Source of the DNA: Tumidithrix helvetica
GTDB taxonomy: Bacteria > Cyanobacteriota > Cyanobacteriia > Pseudanabaenales > Pseudanabaenaceae
Direction of reading: 5' to 3'
Assembly: GCF_965232925.1 (NCBI RefSeq)
Contig: NZ_CBDDRA010000001.1
Location: 310,001 to 374,000 of the forward strand
Length of the DNA: 64,000 nucleotides
The first letter of the stretch is position 1. Each line of letters starts with the position of its first letter. Positions 1 through 9,358 of this stretch are shown here, piece by piece. Both the position numbers and the translations under genes were made by a program. The notes beneath the pieces were generated by a model that saw nothing but the letters and a program-made list of their open reading frames with translations, ran no database searches and was not told the origin of the DNA.

Positions 1-57
1 AACCCCGATGACGTTGTAGCCGTCAACCAACATGACGGGCGGGTAATGAGGAGGCAT
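1..57 (-). CDS. NYN-domain (YacP-like) protein, N-terminal fragment
   Basis: Only the first 19 codons lie in the window; the gene runs off the left edge. The peptide opens with a short polar lead and then has the core MLVDGYNVIG, which is the first strand and metal-binding Asp of the YacP/NYN (PIN-like) RNase fold. The ATG is the first one after an in-frame stop about 50 bases upstream. In this family the Asp takes part in RNA cleavage, but nothing more of the active site is visible here. It follows clpX on the same strand with about 96 bases between them. The assignment rests on one motif. Confidence 0.55.
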   Translation of the reverse strand, partial: MPPHYPPVMLVDGYNVIGV

Positions 58-88
58 AGAAACAAGCTGGAAGTGGCTGATCCCATTG

Positions 89-108
89 TGACATCGATCG
101 CGATGTCA
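89..108. other. Perfect palindrome downstream of clpX
   Basis: TGACATCG, a 4-base ATCG loop and CGATGTCA form a perfect 8-bp hairpin between clpX and the NYN-domain gene. There is no T run on the minus strand after it, so it is not a classical rho-independent terminator. It may stabilise the clpX 3' end. Confidence 0.4.
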
Positions 109-153
109 TGAGATAGCAACTCCTGATGCATCAATAGCCCTTATTCGCCGAAC

Positions 154-1485
154 TTAGGCAGACTCTGGTTTTGGTAACACCGAGGGGTGGGGAATAATCT
201 CAGCCGTAGAGAGCTTTTCGACCATTTCGCGGGTAATCACACAGCGGCTGACATCTTTACGAGAGGGCACCTCATACATGACGTCTAGCATTAACTGCTC
301 GACGATGCCTCTCAAAGCTCTGGCTCCTGTTTTGCGTCGATAGGCTTCCTTTGCGATCGCGACGATCGCATCGGCATGAAACTCTAGCTGGACGTTATCC
401 ATGCGGAGCAATTTTTGATATTGCTTGACAAGCGCACTACGAGGTTCTGTAAGAATGGACGTTAACGCACCTTCATCTAGGGGATCGACGACAGCGGTTA
501 CAGGAATGCGGCCGATAAATTCTGGAATCATGCCAAACCTGACAATATCTTCGGGCTGGACGTGTTTGAGAATATCTGCCGTGCGCTTTTCCTTAGGCAG
601 GGTTTCTCCTTGCTGAATGAAGCCCATCGACTTCTTGCCAATGCGTTGTTCTACAGCTTTGTCTAGACCAACAAAAGCCCCACCACAGATAAACAGAATG
701 TTTTTGGTGTCAATTTGAATGCAATCTTGATAGGGATGCTTGCGCCCTCCCTGCGGTGGCACATTGGCGATCGTACCTTCTAACATTTTGAGCAAGGCTT
801 GTTGTACGCCCTCACCCGAAACATCGCGGGTTATGGAGGTGTTTTCACTTTTTCGCGCAATCTTGTCGATTTCGTCAATGTAGATAATGCCCCGTTGTGC
901 TTCCTCTACATCCAAGTCTGCTACTTGCAGCAAGCGTAAAAGAATATTCTCGACATCTTCGCCGACATAACCAGCTTCCGTGAGTGTGGTGGCATCAGCG
1001 ACCGCAAAGGGAACATCTAGCATCTCAGCTAGGGTCTGGGCAAGCAGCGTTTTTCCACATCCAGTTGGCCCGATCAATAAAATATTCGACTTTTGCAGTT
1101 CAACACCATCTTCATTATTAGGCTTACCTGAAGATTGTAAAAAGCTGAGACGCTTATAGTGGTTATAGACTGCCACCGATAAAACCTTTTTGGCTTCATC
1201 TTGACCAATGACATTCTCATCTAAGTAGCGTTTGATGTCACGGGGCTTAGGAATTTGACTGAGATTGAGGGGCTTGGGTTTACGTTTTTCAGCGGGTGAT
1301 TCTTTGCTGCGTGGCGGGGCTTGGGGCGAGGTGCCATTAAATAGCTCCTCATCCAAAATCTCATTACAGAGGTCTACACACTCATCACAGATATACACAC
1401 CAGGTCCTGCAATGAGCTTGCGTACCTGCTCCTGTGATTTACCACAGAACGAACATTTGAGATGGGAGTCATATTTACTGGGCAT
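154..1485 (-). CDS. clpX: ATP-dependent Clp protease ATP-binding subunit ClpX
   Basis: ClpX is the AAA+ unfoldase that recognises substrates and feeds them into the ClpP chamber in the cytoplasm. The 443-residue protein has the N-terminal zinc-binding domain with Cys11, Cys14, Cys33 and Cys36, a Walker A GPTGCGKT, a Walker B ending in IYIDEIDK, and the C-terminal small AAA domain including RKTGARALR. Length is normal for the family. It is last in a tig-clpP-clpX series on the minus strand, with 19 bases between it and clpP, so co-transcription is likely. Nothing unusual is seen. Confidence 0.97.
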   Translation of the reverse strand: MPSKYDSHLKCSFCGKSQEQVRKLIAGPGVYICDECVDLCNEILDEELFNGTSPQAPPRSKESPAEKRKPKPLNLSQIPKPRDIKRYLDENVIGQDEAKKVLSVAVYNHYKRLSFLQSSGKPNNEDGVELQKSNILLIGPTGCGKTLLAQTLAEMLDVPFAVADATTLTEAGYVGEDVENILLRLLQVADLDVEEAQRGIIYIDEIDKIARKSENTSITRDVSGEGVQQALLKMLEGTIANVPPQGGRKHPYQDCIQIDTKNILFICGGAFVGLDKAVEQRIGKKSMGFIQQGETLPKEKRTADILKHVQPEDIVRFGMIPEFIGRIPVTAVVDPLDEGALTSILTEPRSALVKQYQKLLRMDNVQLEFHADAIVAIAKEAYRRKTGARALRGIVEQLMLDVMYEVPSRKDVSRCVITREMVEKLSTAEIIPHPSVLPKPESA

Positions 1486-1504
1486 AATAGCTATCTCACT
1501 ATGG

Positions 1505-2230
1505 CTATGCTAGGGATAGGGCTGGTTGGGGCACGGTCGGCTTACTTAAAACTTGGTCTATTAGACCATACTGTTGTGCTTCTAGGGGAGACATAAAGAA
1601 ATCTCGCTCTGTATCTTGCTCAATCCGCTCTAAGGGCTGACCTGTATGTTCTGCCATCAGGGCATTAAGCGTGCGTTTGTGGTACAGAATTTCTTTAGCT
1701 TGAATCTCAATGTCCACGGCTTGTCCTCTCGCTCCACCTAAGGGCTGGTGGATCATGATTCGAGCATTGGGTAGAGACATGCGCTTGCCCTTTGTACCAG
1801 CAGATAATAAAAATGCCCCCATACTAGCAGCAATACCCATACAGATCGTACTGACATCTGGTCTCACATGCTTGATGGTGTCATAGATTGCCATCCCTGC
1901 TGTTACCGATCCGCCAGGGGAGTTGATATAGAGGTAAATATCACGCTCGGCATCTTCGGCTTCTAAAAACAATAGCTGTGACATGATCACATTGGCAACG
2001 GAGTCATCCACTTGGCTACCAAGAAAAACAATACGCTCTCGTAGTAGACGTGAAAAAATGTCAAAAGCTCTTTCGCCTCTGCCTGATTGTTCTATCACCA
2101 TAGGAACGACTTCATTGGTGGTCAAACTGGCAAGCGAACCATGGGAGTTTATTGAACCGATCGCGTTAGTCAGTTGCGACGGATTCATTTGTGAGACTAA
2201 ATGTGGAGCTATGTATTGGGATTGGAACAT
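1505..2230 (-). CDS. clpP: ATP-dependent Clp protease proteolytic subunit ClpP
   Basis: This is the serine peptidase subunit of Clp, which forms two-ring barrels. The catalytic residues can be placed: Ser136 in GIAASMGAF, His161 in IMIHQPLGG, and Asp210 in DTERDFF. The frame starts at an ATG but carries about 40 residues ahead of the usual beginning of the mature chain (VPMVIEQSGRGERAFD), so it either has a long leader removed by self-processing or starts further in. Cyanobacteria carry several clpP paralogues; this one, next to clpX, is the copy expected to partner ClpX. Confidence 0.95.
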   Translation of the reverse strand: MFQSQYIAPHLVSQMNPSQLTNAIGSINSHGSLASLTTNEVVPMVIEQSGRGERAFDIFSRLLRERIVFLGSQVDDSVANVIMSQLLFLEAEDAERDIYLYINSPGGSVTAGMAIYDTIKHVRPDVSTICMGIAASMGAFLLSAGTKGKRMSLPNARIMIHQPLGGARGQAVDIEIQAKEILYHKRTLNALMAEHTGQPLERIEQDTERDFFMSPLEAQQYGLIDQVLSKPTVPQPALSLA

Positions 2231-2394
2231 AATTTCACGCTATCTATGCAAAAAAGCTGAGTTTTAACCTTTGAGTGTTGTGTTTGGGCTTGATTTTGGC
2301 GTAGCAGTTTTGGAGTTATTATGACTCAAAATATCTAAACTTAAATCAAGCCATTCAACCGAGTCCGAATCTTGGTGTGATTTACAATCTAACC

Positions 2395-3930
2395 TTACTC
2401 ATTTGTAGCATTTTTTGCGGCTTGCTTGTCTGCCTTAGCCTTGCCTTTCCCTTTAGTGATACTTGGTGTAGGTACAGGTTCAACGCTCTCAGTCGTTTCA
2501 CTCTCGGGAGCTACGGTTTCAGAAGCCACATCGATTATGGCATTGCTGCTAGTTGCCTCTGAACCTGCTTCGAGGTTGGCTTCGACATCTGAACTTGGCT
2601 CTACTTCAGGTTTGAGAGAACCTTCTGGCACAAGTTCAATTGTGGCTTTTTCAGTCAACCACTCTAAAACTTTTTCTGTAACCAGTTCGTCTTCTACGAC
2701 TTCTCTTAGTCTAACAGGATCGACATTGTTGTCTTGAACCGATTGCTTGATTTCCTCTGCGCGTGCGGCGATCGCATCTTCAGGAACGGTGACGCTTTCT
2801 AGTTTTGCGACTTCAGCCAGAGCCAGAGTACGTTTTAGGCGCACGATCGCTTCGGGTTCGTTGATCCGTCGCATTTCTTTCACCAGTTCAGGCGTAAACA
2901 ATTGCTTGGCAAACTTTGGATCGATCTGCCTTTGGAGATACATTGCCTGTTGCTGCACCAAGAAATTAACTTCTTGCTTGATCAAGCTCGCAGGTAAGTC
3001 CACTTCAAGTTCAGCCACCAATGCTTGCAAAATTGCATTTTCCTTGTTTGCCTTTGTTTTTTCTTCGGCTTCATCGAGAATGCGCTTTTCTAAAAATTCG
3101 CGCAACTCAGCGATCGTTTCCTTTTCACTGATGGACTGGGCAAATTCATCATCTAATGCAGGCAGTTCTCTTGCCTTTAAATCTTTGAGAGTGACTACAT
3201 ATTTAATCTTTTTCCCTACATACTCTTCAGGGTAGTAATCTTCGGGAAAAACTGACTCAATTTCGATGGTTGCGTCAAGCGCTACTCCGATCAGGTTTTG
3301 CACGACGACAGGAATGTAATCGTTTTCATTGACATCGACCTGAATACCATCTTCACTGGCATCTGCAATCTCTTCACCCGTTTCTAAGTCAATGACTTTG
3401 AGATCGATCGTTGCAACATCATCAAGTTGTGCGCCTCTATTTTCCACAGGCACGAGCGTTGACTTTCTAACTTGATAGTCATGCAGTGTTTTATCAACTT
3501 GGGTCAGATCGGCTTCAATTTTTTCTGCCTTAACTTCAAAGCCTTGATATTTGTTTAATTTGACCTCTGGCTGGACATCAATGGCAGCTTTAAACTGTAA
3601 GTCTTGACCGGGTGCAAATTGCTTGATCAATTCTTCGATATCTGAAACGAGTTCAAAGCCCCCAATCGCTTTGAGATCTTTTTGCTCCGCTAAAGCTTTT
3701 TGTAATGTGTCTTCTATCAGTTCTTCCAAGACACTAGCATTGATCTGTTGGACACCAACTTGACGCAAAATTAGCTGCTTAGGGGCTTTACCTTTGCGAA
3801 ACCCTGGCACCTGCATCGTCTGCGTGAGTTTCTTTACCATGCGATCGTAGATCGCTTGCGACTTGGCTCCCTCGACTTCGATATCAAAACCAACTTGGCT
3901 GGCGGGGAGTTTTTCTAAAGTAACCTTCAT
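2395..3930 (-). CDS. tig: Trigger factor (ribosome-associated chaperone and peptidyl-prolyl isomerase)
   Basis: Trigger factor binds ribosomal protein L23 at the tunnel exit and shields nascent chains. The N-terminal domain has the ribosome-binding signature VPGFRKGKAP at about residues 42-51, followed by the FKBP-like PPIase domain and the long helical C-terminal arms. At 511 residues it is longer than most family members; the extra length is a low-complexity acidic tail rich in Glu, Ser, Thr and Val ending in a Lys-rich patch, which is likely disordered. It is the promoter-proximal gene of tig-clpP-clpX, with 164 bases before clpP, enough for a second promoter. Confidence 0.95.
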   Translation of the reverse strand: MKVTLEKLPASQVGFDIEVEGAKSQAIYDRMVKKLTQTMQVPGFRKGKAPKQLILRQVGVQQINASVLEELIEDTLQKALAEQKDLKAIGGFELVSDIEELIKQFAPGQDLQFKAAIDVQPEVKLNKYQGFEVKAEKIEADLTQVDKTLHDYQVRKSTLVPVENRGAQLDDVATIDLKVIDLETGEEIADASEDGIQVDVNENDYIPVVVQNLIGVALDATIEIESVFPEDYYPEEYVGKKIKYVVTLKDLKARELPALDDEFAQSISEKETIAELREFLEKRILDEAEEKTKANKENAILQALVAELEVDLPASLIKQEVNFLVQQQAMYLQRQIDPKFAKQLFTPELVKEMRRINEPEAIVRLKRTLALAEVAKLESVTVPEDAIAARAEEIKQSVQDNNVDPVRLREVVEDELVTEKVLEWLTEKATIELVPEGSLKPEVEPSSDVEANLEAGSEATSSNAIIDVASETVAPESETTESVEPVPTPSITKGKGKAKADKQAAKNATNE

Positions 3931-4509
3931 TAAATTTGCTCAGATCTTAACAACATGACTCAAGCCAGTGTACGTGGCAAGTCCCTAGATTATATATGAC
4001 GCATACTCAAGTTTAGGTTCTATCTGGGGCGTGAAGCCGAGATTTCACGATCGATACGCCATGGATTCTATGGTTGCTCAAGGTTAGGGCGATCTAGTAA
4101 GCATTTTAGGATCGGTGGCGATCGCATCACAGATATTAAAACTTTTAACAAACCGTTAAGATTGATATAGAAAAATCAGTCTTTCACAAAAAAGAATAAA
4201 CGCTTTAATATCTAGATTGAGGTGAGCTATCTCTAGGCGGTACATAAGCAAAAGCAGTGAAATCCTCATCCTAAAATCTCCTTGCCTTGGGAAATGTGAT
4301 TGATTGCCCGACTTATCTGTTGTTCTGGATAACTCTCTTAGAAACTCCTAAAGGTCTATGGGCTTGGATTCACATTCGCTAAATTCACATTAGTAAATGG
4401 CTCAGAATTATGCTTGTGAAGCAAGTGGTGAAATTCTTGATAGATATCCATAGCTCTAGAAACTAGCTTTGATGCGAAAAACCACAAATATTCAGAATCA
4501 TTAAATCTT
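3931..4509. other. Gene-free stretch between tig and the accessory region
   Basis: About 580 bases with no credible gene. It must hold the tig promoter (minus strand) and probably that of the beta-propeller gene at 4510. Two segments, 4018-4050 and 4104-4172, are diverged copies of sequence found before the peroxiredoxin gene at 38257-38290 and 38572-38650. Confidence 0.6.
4104..4175 (+). repeat. Left flank copy of the tig/bcp boundary sequence
   Basis: By eye this aligns closely with 38572-38650: both have an AGGAT start, a GATATTAAA block, a TTAAC-N5-GTTAA inverted repeat, AAGATTG and then a -10-like A/T box (TATAGA here). The second block 4018-4050 likewise matches 38257-38290. Order and orientation are the same at both sites, though the spacing between blocks differs (about 85 against 315 bases). 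The right copy lies directly ahead of the peroxiredoxin start. Confidence 0.55.
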
Positions 4510-6009
4510 GTGTCCATTGACCTAAAACGCAAACAGCCTTTCGACCCAACTCCACGTCCTGGCTTGGGTTTTGGGAATTTTCGTCAAATTTGTGAGAATG
4601 GCTTTGGCGACGGGCATAATAGCTACGCTCATTCAATGATTTGGTTTAAAGATCGCTTGTATGTGGGTACTACCCGCTCAAACTCCTGCATGCTTAAGTT
4701 GACTACGCAAGTGCTAACAGGCGGGTTGAGTAACTTAGAAATTTGGCCAGTCGATTGTCCAGACAGTGTCGATGAACTTTACAAACTGGATCGACGAGCG
4801 CAAATATGGCGCTATTGCCCACTAAAACAGCAATGGCAACAAGTATTTCGTTCTCCTATGGTTTTGGGTACAGATGGTACCGAACTGTCTCGCGATATTG
4901 GATATCGGGCAATTGCTGTTTTTCAGGGGGAGTCCGATCCAGAGCCAGCCCTCTATGTAGGTACATGGTCGGCAGGTCGGGGACCTGGTCCATTAGTGAT
5001 GCGATCGCTGGACGGAGAAAATTTTACAGTTGTTTCCGAATACGGCATTGTTGGTTTGCCAATTACTACGACTCGACTTCTGATTCCCTTTAAAAATCGG
5101 TTGTTTACTTCTCCCACAGCGGCTAAGGGAGGTAAAATGAACACTTCTGGCGTTCCAGTGATTTATGAAAGTCGAGATCCTGCAAAAGGCAAATGGCAAC
5201 CAGTTAGCCTGCCGGGTTTTGGTGAAGAAGAAAATTTAGGCACATTTTCTCTCTGTACGTTCGAAGATTGGCTCTATGCAGGTACAGTTAACAATCAAGG
5301 ATTTCAGATTTGGCGTACAGATGGTACGGGCGATCCTCCTTATAAATGGGAGAAAGTCATGGAACAGGGTGCCTATCGTGGCTCTTTAAACCAAATTGCT
5401 GTGAGTTTGCAACCATTTAAAGGTGCATTGTATATTGGGTCGGGCATTCAAAACGGTGGGTACGATCTAATCAATAAGATTGGACCTGCAGCTGCAGAAT
5501 TGATCCGTATTTTCCCAGACGGTCAATGGGATTTGATCGTTGGTTCTGCTCGAAAAACACCTGATGGAGAAAAAAAGCCTTTGAGCGCGCTCTCGCCTGG
5601 TTTTGGCAACTTGTTTAATGGCTACTGCTGGCGTATGGGTGTTTACGATGGTTGGCTATATGTGGGGACATATGATGCCAGTGGGTTTTTACCCTGGACA
5701 TTTGTTGATAAATTACAAGACCCAGGTCGTCGTTTACTTTCCCAAGTTGGAGTAGAAAAGCTAGTGAAAAACGTTGGATTTGAGTTATGGCGTAGTTGGG
5801 ATGGAGAGAACTGGTTACCCGTCAACAAGAAAGGGTTTGACAATCCTTACAATGTAGGGATTCGTAATTTGGTTCCTACTCCTTACGGCTTATTTGTCGG
5901 TACTGCCAATGCATATGGTCCAAGAGTAGCCGTTCGAGAAGATGATAAGTGGGTTTATGTTGACAATCCCCGTGGTGGTTGCGAAGTTTGGCAAGGTTTT
6001 ATAGATTAG
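4510..6009 (+). CDS. Predicted seven-bladed beta-propeller protein, function unknown
   Basis: I do not recognise a named family. The 499-residue protein has a spaced motif of the form aromatic/Leu-Tyr-Val-Gly-Thr at least six times (RLYVGTTRSN, ALYVGTWSAG, WLYAGTVNNQ, ALYIGSGIQN, WLYVGTYDAS, LFVGTANAYG) with a weaker one at RLFTSPTA. Each is followed some way on by a Trp-rich strand such as IWRTDG or LWRSWDG. That pattern suggests a seven-bladed beta-propeller. There is no signal peptide or membrane segment, so a cytoplasmic place is likely. The start is GTG; no in-frame ATG lies near the beginning. It precedes an SDR gene by 36 bases on the same strand and is the first gene of the accessory island. 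A binding or scaffold role is possible, but unproven. Confidence 0.75.
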   Translation: MSIDLKRKQPFDPTPRPGLGFGNFRQICENGFGDGHNSYAHSMIWFKDRLYVGTTRSNSCMLKLTTQVLTGGLSNLEIWPVDCPDSVDELYKLDRRAQIWRYCPLKQQWQQVFRSPMVLGTDGTELSRDIGYRAIAVFQGESDPEPALYVGTWSAGRGPGPLVMRSLDGENFTVVSEYGIVGLPITTTRLLIPFKNRLFTSPTAAKGGKMNTSGVPVIYESRDPAKGKWQPVSLPGFGEEENLGTFSLCTFEDWLYAGTVNNQGFQIWRTDGTGDPPYKWEKVMEQGAYRGSLNQIAVSLQPFKGALYIGSGIQNGGYDLINKIGPAAAELIRIFPDGQWDLIVGSARKTPDGEKKPLSALSPGFGNLFNGYCWRMGVYDGWLYVGTYDASGFLPWTFVDKLQDPGRRLLSQVGVEKLVKNVGFELWRSWDGENWLPVNKKGFDNPYNVGIRNLVPTPYGLFVGTANAYGPRVAVREDDKWVYVDNPRGGCEVWQGFID

Positions 6010-6045
6010 TCTTCTCAATTCTGAAACTTAATTTGGTTTGACTTA

Positions 6046-6825
6046 ATGAACAGTGAAGGTTTGTTTCGGGGAAAAGTTGCCATTGTAACTGGTGGGAGTA
6101 GTGGCATCGGTCAAGCCACCTGCATTGCTTTGGCGAATATGCAATTTCAGATTGTGGTGGTTGGAACAAATCATCAAGGTATCGATCGAACGCTTAACTA
6201 TCTCAATCAGTTCCCATCTAACCGCCCTCACCAAGGATTAGCCTTAAATGTAGCGCATGAGGCAGATATGCAGATCATGGTAGAGAAGACATTAGAGAAA
6301 TTTGGAAGGATCGATCTATTAATAGCGAGTGCTGGTTTAGGCAAAAAATCTGGATCTGAGCGCATCATCCCGCCATCCTCAGCAGTGCTTCCCTTGGATG
6401 AGTGGAATGAAATCCTCAACGTTAATCTTACAGGAGTGTTCTTAAGCAATCGAGCTGTATTACCAACCATGATTTCTCAAGGCTCTGGGCAGATTATTAA
6501 TATAAGTTCTGCCACCAGCATACATGGTCTGCGGGGTCAGCCCTATGCTCCTGCCTACTGTGCGTCTAAGTTTGGGGTGGTGGGGTTTTCTCAGTCTTTA
6601 GCCGAGGAAGTCAGTACTTATGGAATTCGAGTACAGGTTTTGCTGCCAGGATTGGTAACAACCTCACTCGTTCCAGTAAATGCTTTTTCTCGTCGCTTTG
6701 GCGGACATTCTATCAGTGTTGCATCACTGGCTGATGCGATCGTGGGTTTAGTAAAACAGCCCATTAATGCTGTAACTGTCGATCCATGCCTGCTTCCATT
6801 TCGCGACTCGAAACCTATGACTTGA
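6046..6825 (+). CDS. Short-chain dehydrogenase/reductase (SDR), first copy
   Basis: This is a 259-residue classical SDR, a NAD(P)H-dependent oxidoreductase acting on a carbonyl or hydroxyl. The cofactor motif TGGSSGIG lies at about residues 15-22, the catalytic Ser is in INISSA, and the Tyr171-Lys175 pair is in YCASK. It resembles the second SDR at 8588-9358 across the whole length (shared LPTM and YCASKFG blocks), suggesting a paralogous pair. It lies 36 bases after the propeller gene, so probably in one transcript. The substrate cannot be read from sequence; in this setting reduction of a 3-keto or aldehyde group on the lipid product is a reasonable guess. Confidence 0.85.
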   Translation: MNSEGLFRGKVAIVTGGSSGIGQATCIALANMQFQIVVVGTNHQGIDRTLNYLNQFPSNRPHQGLALNVAHEADMQIMVEKTLEKFGRIDLLIASAGLGKKSGSERIIPPSSAVLPLDEWNEILNVNLTGVFLSNRAVLPTMISQGSGQIINISSATSIHGLRGQPYAPAYCASKFGVVGFSQSLAEEVSTYGIRVQVLLPGLVTTSLVPVNAFSRRFGGHSISVASLADAIVGLVKQPINAVTVDPCLLPFRDSKPMT

Positions 6826-6914
6826 CTTTGGATTGTGCTGAAACAATATTATGCTTCAAATGCTTCTCAGAGAAAACCCCATGAAATATGCTCGTTCTCC
6901 ACACTTGGCTGAAG

Positions 6915-7739
6915 TTATGGCAGTATTCCTTCTACAAAGGGAACTTCAAAGCATTTAGAATGCATGATTGGGCCATGTCCAAAATATCCTTCCTCTCCAA
7001 ATAGCTCACCATGATCTGCGGTAACAATAATGTGAGTATTCTTAGGGCATTTGTTCATTAATTCGCCAATCAACTTATCGATGTACTCCACACAAGTTAT
7101 TTGTTGCTGGTGCAACCGTTGCATTTCTTCTAACTCAAAGAACGTTTTCTCATCGGGTTTATTCCCAACTAGCAAGAATTCATCCATGTTTTTAAAGACT
7201 CCATGCACTCCAGAGATGCGAGGCATATCGTCCCCCTTAAGCATGTAAGGGTAGTGGGTCTCTCCTAGGTTGAAGAAGTATAAACGTGATTGATCGTCGG
7301 GGAACTCCATTTCCTTGACCATTGTGGCAAAATCATTGTGATTTCCCATGAGCTTGTAGTCATGAAAATGCTGATTGATACTGGTGAATTGATTGAGTAC
7401 GGGCATTGAGACTCTAGCGATCGTGCGATAGCCATTGTCTTGTAAGACCTTAGGTAATGACAAATATGGGATAAAGCTTTTAAACGATAAATCTGGAATG
7501 CCCAGACGATCTACCCATTTGACAAACTCTTGCTTGTACACTTCAGAAGCAAATACACCACGAGGGCTCTGATGAGGAACCATTCCCATCAGCAAAGTGT
7601 AATGAGATGGAGAAGTCCAAGAAGCATAACTATAGCGACACTCAACTTTTCCGAGCTTGTCAATATTGGGTGTAACTGCTGCTTGATAACTGTCATATCT
7701 ACAGCTATCCATAACGATATATACAAGATGATTTGGCAT
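6915..7739 (-). CDS. Alkaline-phosphatase-superfamily hydrolase (sulfatase fold, Thr nucleophile)
   Basis: A compact 274-residue protein of the sulfatase/phosphodiesterase fold. The N-terminus has the first metal Asp in IVMDSCRYD (Asp11) and the nucleophile region WTSPSHYTLL. Where a sulfatase would have the formylglycine motif CxPSR it has T-S-P-S-H (Thr42), so it is more likely a phospho-ester hydrolase or a transferase than a sulfatase. The C-terminal metal motif TADHGELFGEEGYFGHG is intact. It is convergent with the SDR before it and heads toward it on the minus strand together with the TPR and second SDR genes. Homology to the larger enzyme at 24437 is at fold level only. Confidence 0.75.
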   Translation of the reverse strand: MPNHLVYIVMDSCRYDSYQAAVTPNIDKLGKVECRYSYASWTSPSHYTLLMGMVPHQSPRGVFASEVYKQEFVKWVDRLGIPDLSFKSFIPYLSLPKVLQDNGYRTIARVSMPVLNQFTSINQHFHDYKLMGNHNDFATMVKEMEFPDDQSRLYFFNLGETHYPYMLKGDDMPRISGVHGVFKNMDEFLLVGNKPDEKTFFELEEMQRLHQQQITCVEYIDKLIGELMNKCPKNTHIIVTADHGELFGEEGYFGHGPIMHSKCFEVPFVEGILP

Positions 7740-7765
7740 AGATAAATAAGTAGAATGTGCTAGAA

Positions 7766-8542
7766 CTATAACTCTTTTGATTTAGAAGTTGGGGAATAAA
7801 ATTTGGGAAGCGTTTTGAAAATTTGATGAACTGATTCTAGTTCATTCAGGTGAACCAGCGATCGCGCTAATCCCAAACGCGCAAGGTACGCTTCTTGATT
7901 GAGATCTACAGCCTTTTGAAAGGCGTTTTTTGCCGAGCGATATTTTTGCTGCGCTAAGTAAATGCTTCCCAATATCACATAACTGATTAAAAAATCTGGA
8001 TCCTGATGAATGGAATTATTTAATTCCAAGATAGCTTCTTCAAACCTTTCTTGCTTGTGATAGATATGGGCAATGAATACCCCAGATAGCGTCATCTTCT
8101 CATCTAATTTTAAAGCTTGACGAAAGTTTTTTTCTGCTAAATCGTACTGCATTTGCTGTGCAAATACAAAGCCAATACTTAGGTAAGCTTTAGCGGAGCT
8201 AGGATCGAGATCGAGGGTAGCTTCAAACTCTTGCAGAGCTTGATGTAGTTTACCCTGTTGCATATAAACTGTTCCAGCATACAGTACTGCTTCTGGCATG
8301 AGTGCATCCTTCTGGATAACCGTTTGGAAGCAGTCAAGTGCCTCATCGTATCTCTGCTGTAGAAGATAAATTGTGCCGATCGCTACATGGGCTTGCACAG
8401 AAGTAGAACTTACTTCTAGCATAGCTTTAAGTTCCACGATTGCTTCATCTAGACGCTTTTCTTCGGCTAGAGCATAGGCAAATTCTAGTTGGTCTACCTC
8501 ACTTCCGTTTAAACGTTTAATATTGGGAACATAGTTGTCCAT
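7766..8542 (-). CDS. TPR-repeat protein
   Basis: About 258 residues made almost entirely of tetratricopeptide repeats: the 34-residue pattern with Ala8, Gly/Ala20 and Pro32-type positions can be followed six times (for example AHVAIGTIYLLQQ, AVLYAGTVYMQQG, AYLSIGFVFAQQ). There is no signal peptide or membrane helix. TPR proteins hold protein complexes together, so this one may organise the lipid pathway enzymes, but no partner can be named. The longest frame begins at a TTG (8563); the ATG seven codons later (8542) is preferred. It sits 23 codons or fewer from its neighbours on the same strand, so the three minus-strand genes 9358-6915 look like one operon. Confidence 0.8.
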   Translation of the reverse strand: MDNYVPNIKRLNGSEVDQLEFAYALAEEKRLDEAIVELKAMLEVSSTSVQAHVAIGTIYLLQQRYDEALDCFQTVIQKDALMPEAVLYAGTVYMQQGKLHQALQEFEATLDLDPSSAKAYLSIGFVFAQQMQYDLAEKNFRQALKLDEKMTLSGVFIAHIYHKQERFEEAILELNNSIHQDPDFLISYVILGSIYLAQQKYRSAKNAFQKAVDLNQEAYLARLGLARSLVHLNELESVHQIFKTLPKFYSPTSKSKEL

Positions 8543-8587
8543 AAAAGTTTTTGCCGATCTCAACTAACGGTAAGTAGGCGATCGCGT

Positions 8588-9358
8588 TCAACCTTTACTG
8601 CGTTTTTTGCGGATTTTTAACGGTGCGATCGTTGGGTTAAGCAAGTAGGTATCTCTTGGCAATGTTAAAAGATACAGGATAAACTCTGCGACTCGTTCAG
8701 GAGGAAGGGAAACTGGAGATTTAATCGATTCTGTCCCATTTTGTTGCCATAGAGGAGTGTCTACAGCATCGGGCAAAAGCGTTTGCACCCTTACTCCGTC
8801 AGGTGCTACCTCCTCTGCGATTGATTCGGACAATCCAATAATGCCAAATTTAGAAGCACAATAAGCAGAATCAAACGCTCTTCCTTGCCGACCTGATACT
8901 GAAGAAATATTGATAATATCGCCCTGTTTTTGAGCCAGCATCGTTGGAAGGACTGCACGATTGCTTAAAAATGTTCCAGTCAGATTTGTCTGTAAAACTT
9001 TCTCCCATTCTTCGAGAGAAGTTTCTAGTGCTGTTTTAACACCACCACCACCACGTAAAATTCCAGCTGAGGCGATTAGAATATTAATGCGCCCAAAACG
9101 ATCTAGCGTTTTGCTTGCCATACTACTCATATCCGTCTCGTTACAAACACTGAGTTTTAAACTCAATATATTGTCTGGATTTCCGATCGCTTTTAGTTCT
9201 TCTTCAGTAGCTTGACAATTGTCTTGATTGACATCTACTAACACGACTTTAACTTGATAACTAAATAGTAATTTGGCGCAGGCGCGACCAATACCACTAC
9301 CAGCACCAGTGATAATACAGACTTTATCTTTTAAGGTAGGGTTAGCTTCAATATCCAA
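8588..9358 (-). CDS. Short-chain dehydrogenase/reductase (SDR), second copy
   Basis: Classical SDR of 256 residues with cofactor motif TGAGSGIG near residue 18, the NNAG-equivalent ASAG block, Ser in INISSVSG and the Tyr-Lys pair in AYCASKFG. It is the paralogue of the gene at 6046. The start appears to be TTG (9358), because no in-frame ATG occurs before the cofactor fold. It is the first gene of the minus-strand set of three and diverges from the synthase operon starting at 10087, with a 728-base gap that must contain both promoters. Likely a ketone/alcohol redox step in the lipid pathway; the substrate is unknown. Confidence 0.85.
   Translation of the reverse strand: MDIEANPTLKDKVCIITGAGSGIGRACAKLLFSYQVKVVLVDVNQDNCQATEEELKAIGNPDNILSLKLSVCNETDMSSMASKTLDRFGRINILIASAGILRGGGGVKTALETSLEEWEKVLQTNLTGTFLSNRAVLPTMLAQKQGDIINISSVSGRQGRAFDSAYCASKFGIIGLSESIAEEVAPDGVRVQTLLPDAVDTPLWQQNGTESIKSPVSLPPERVAEFILYLLTLPRDTYLLNPTIAPLKIRKKRSKG

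Noticed and set aside
6915..7739. Possible sulfatase that would remove the sulfate of the product
   Set aside because: The formylglycine Cys is replaced by Thr in T-S-P-S-H, so a phospho-ester enzyme is more likely.
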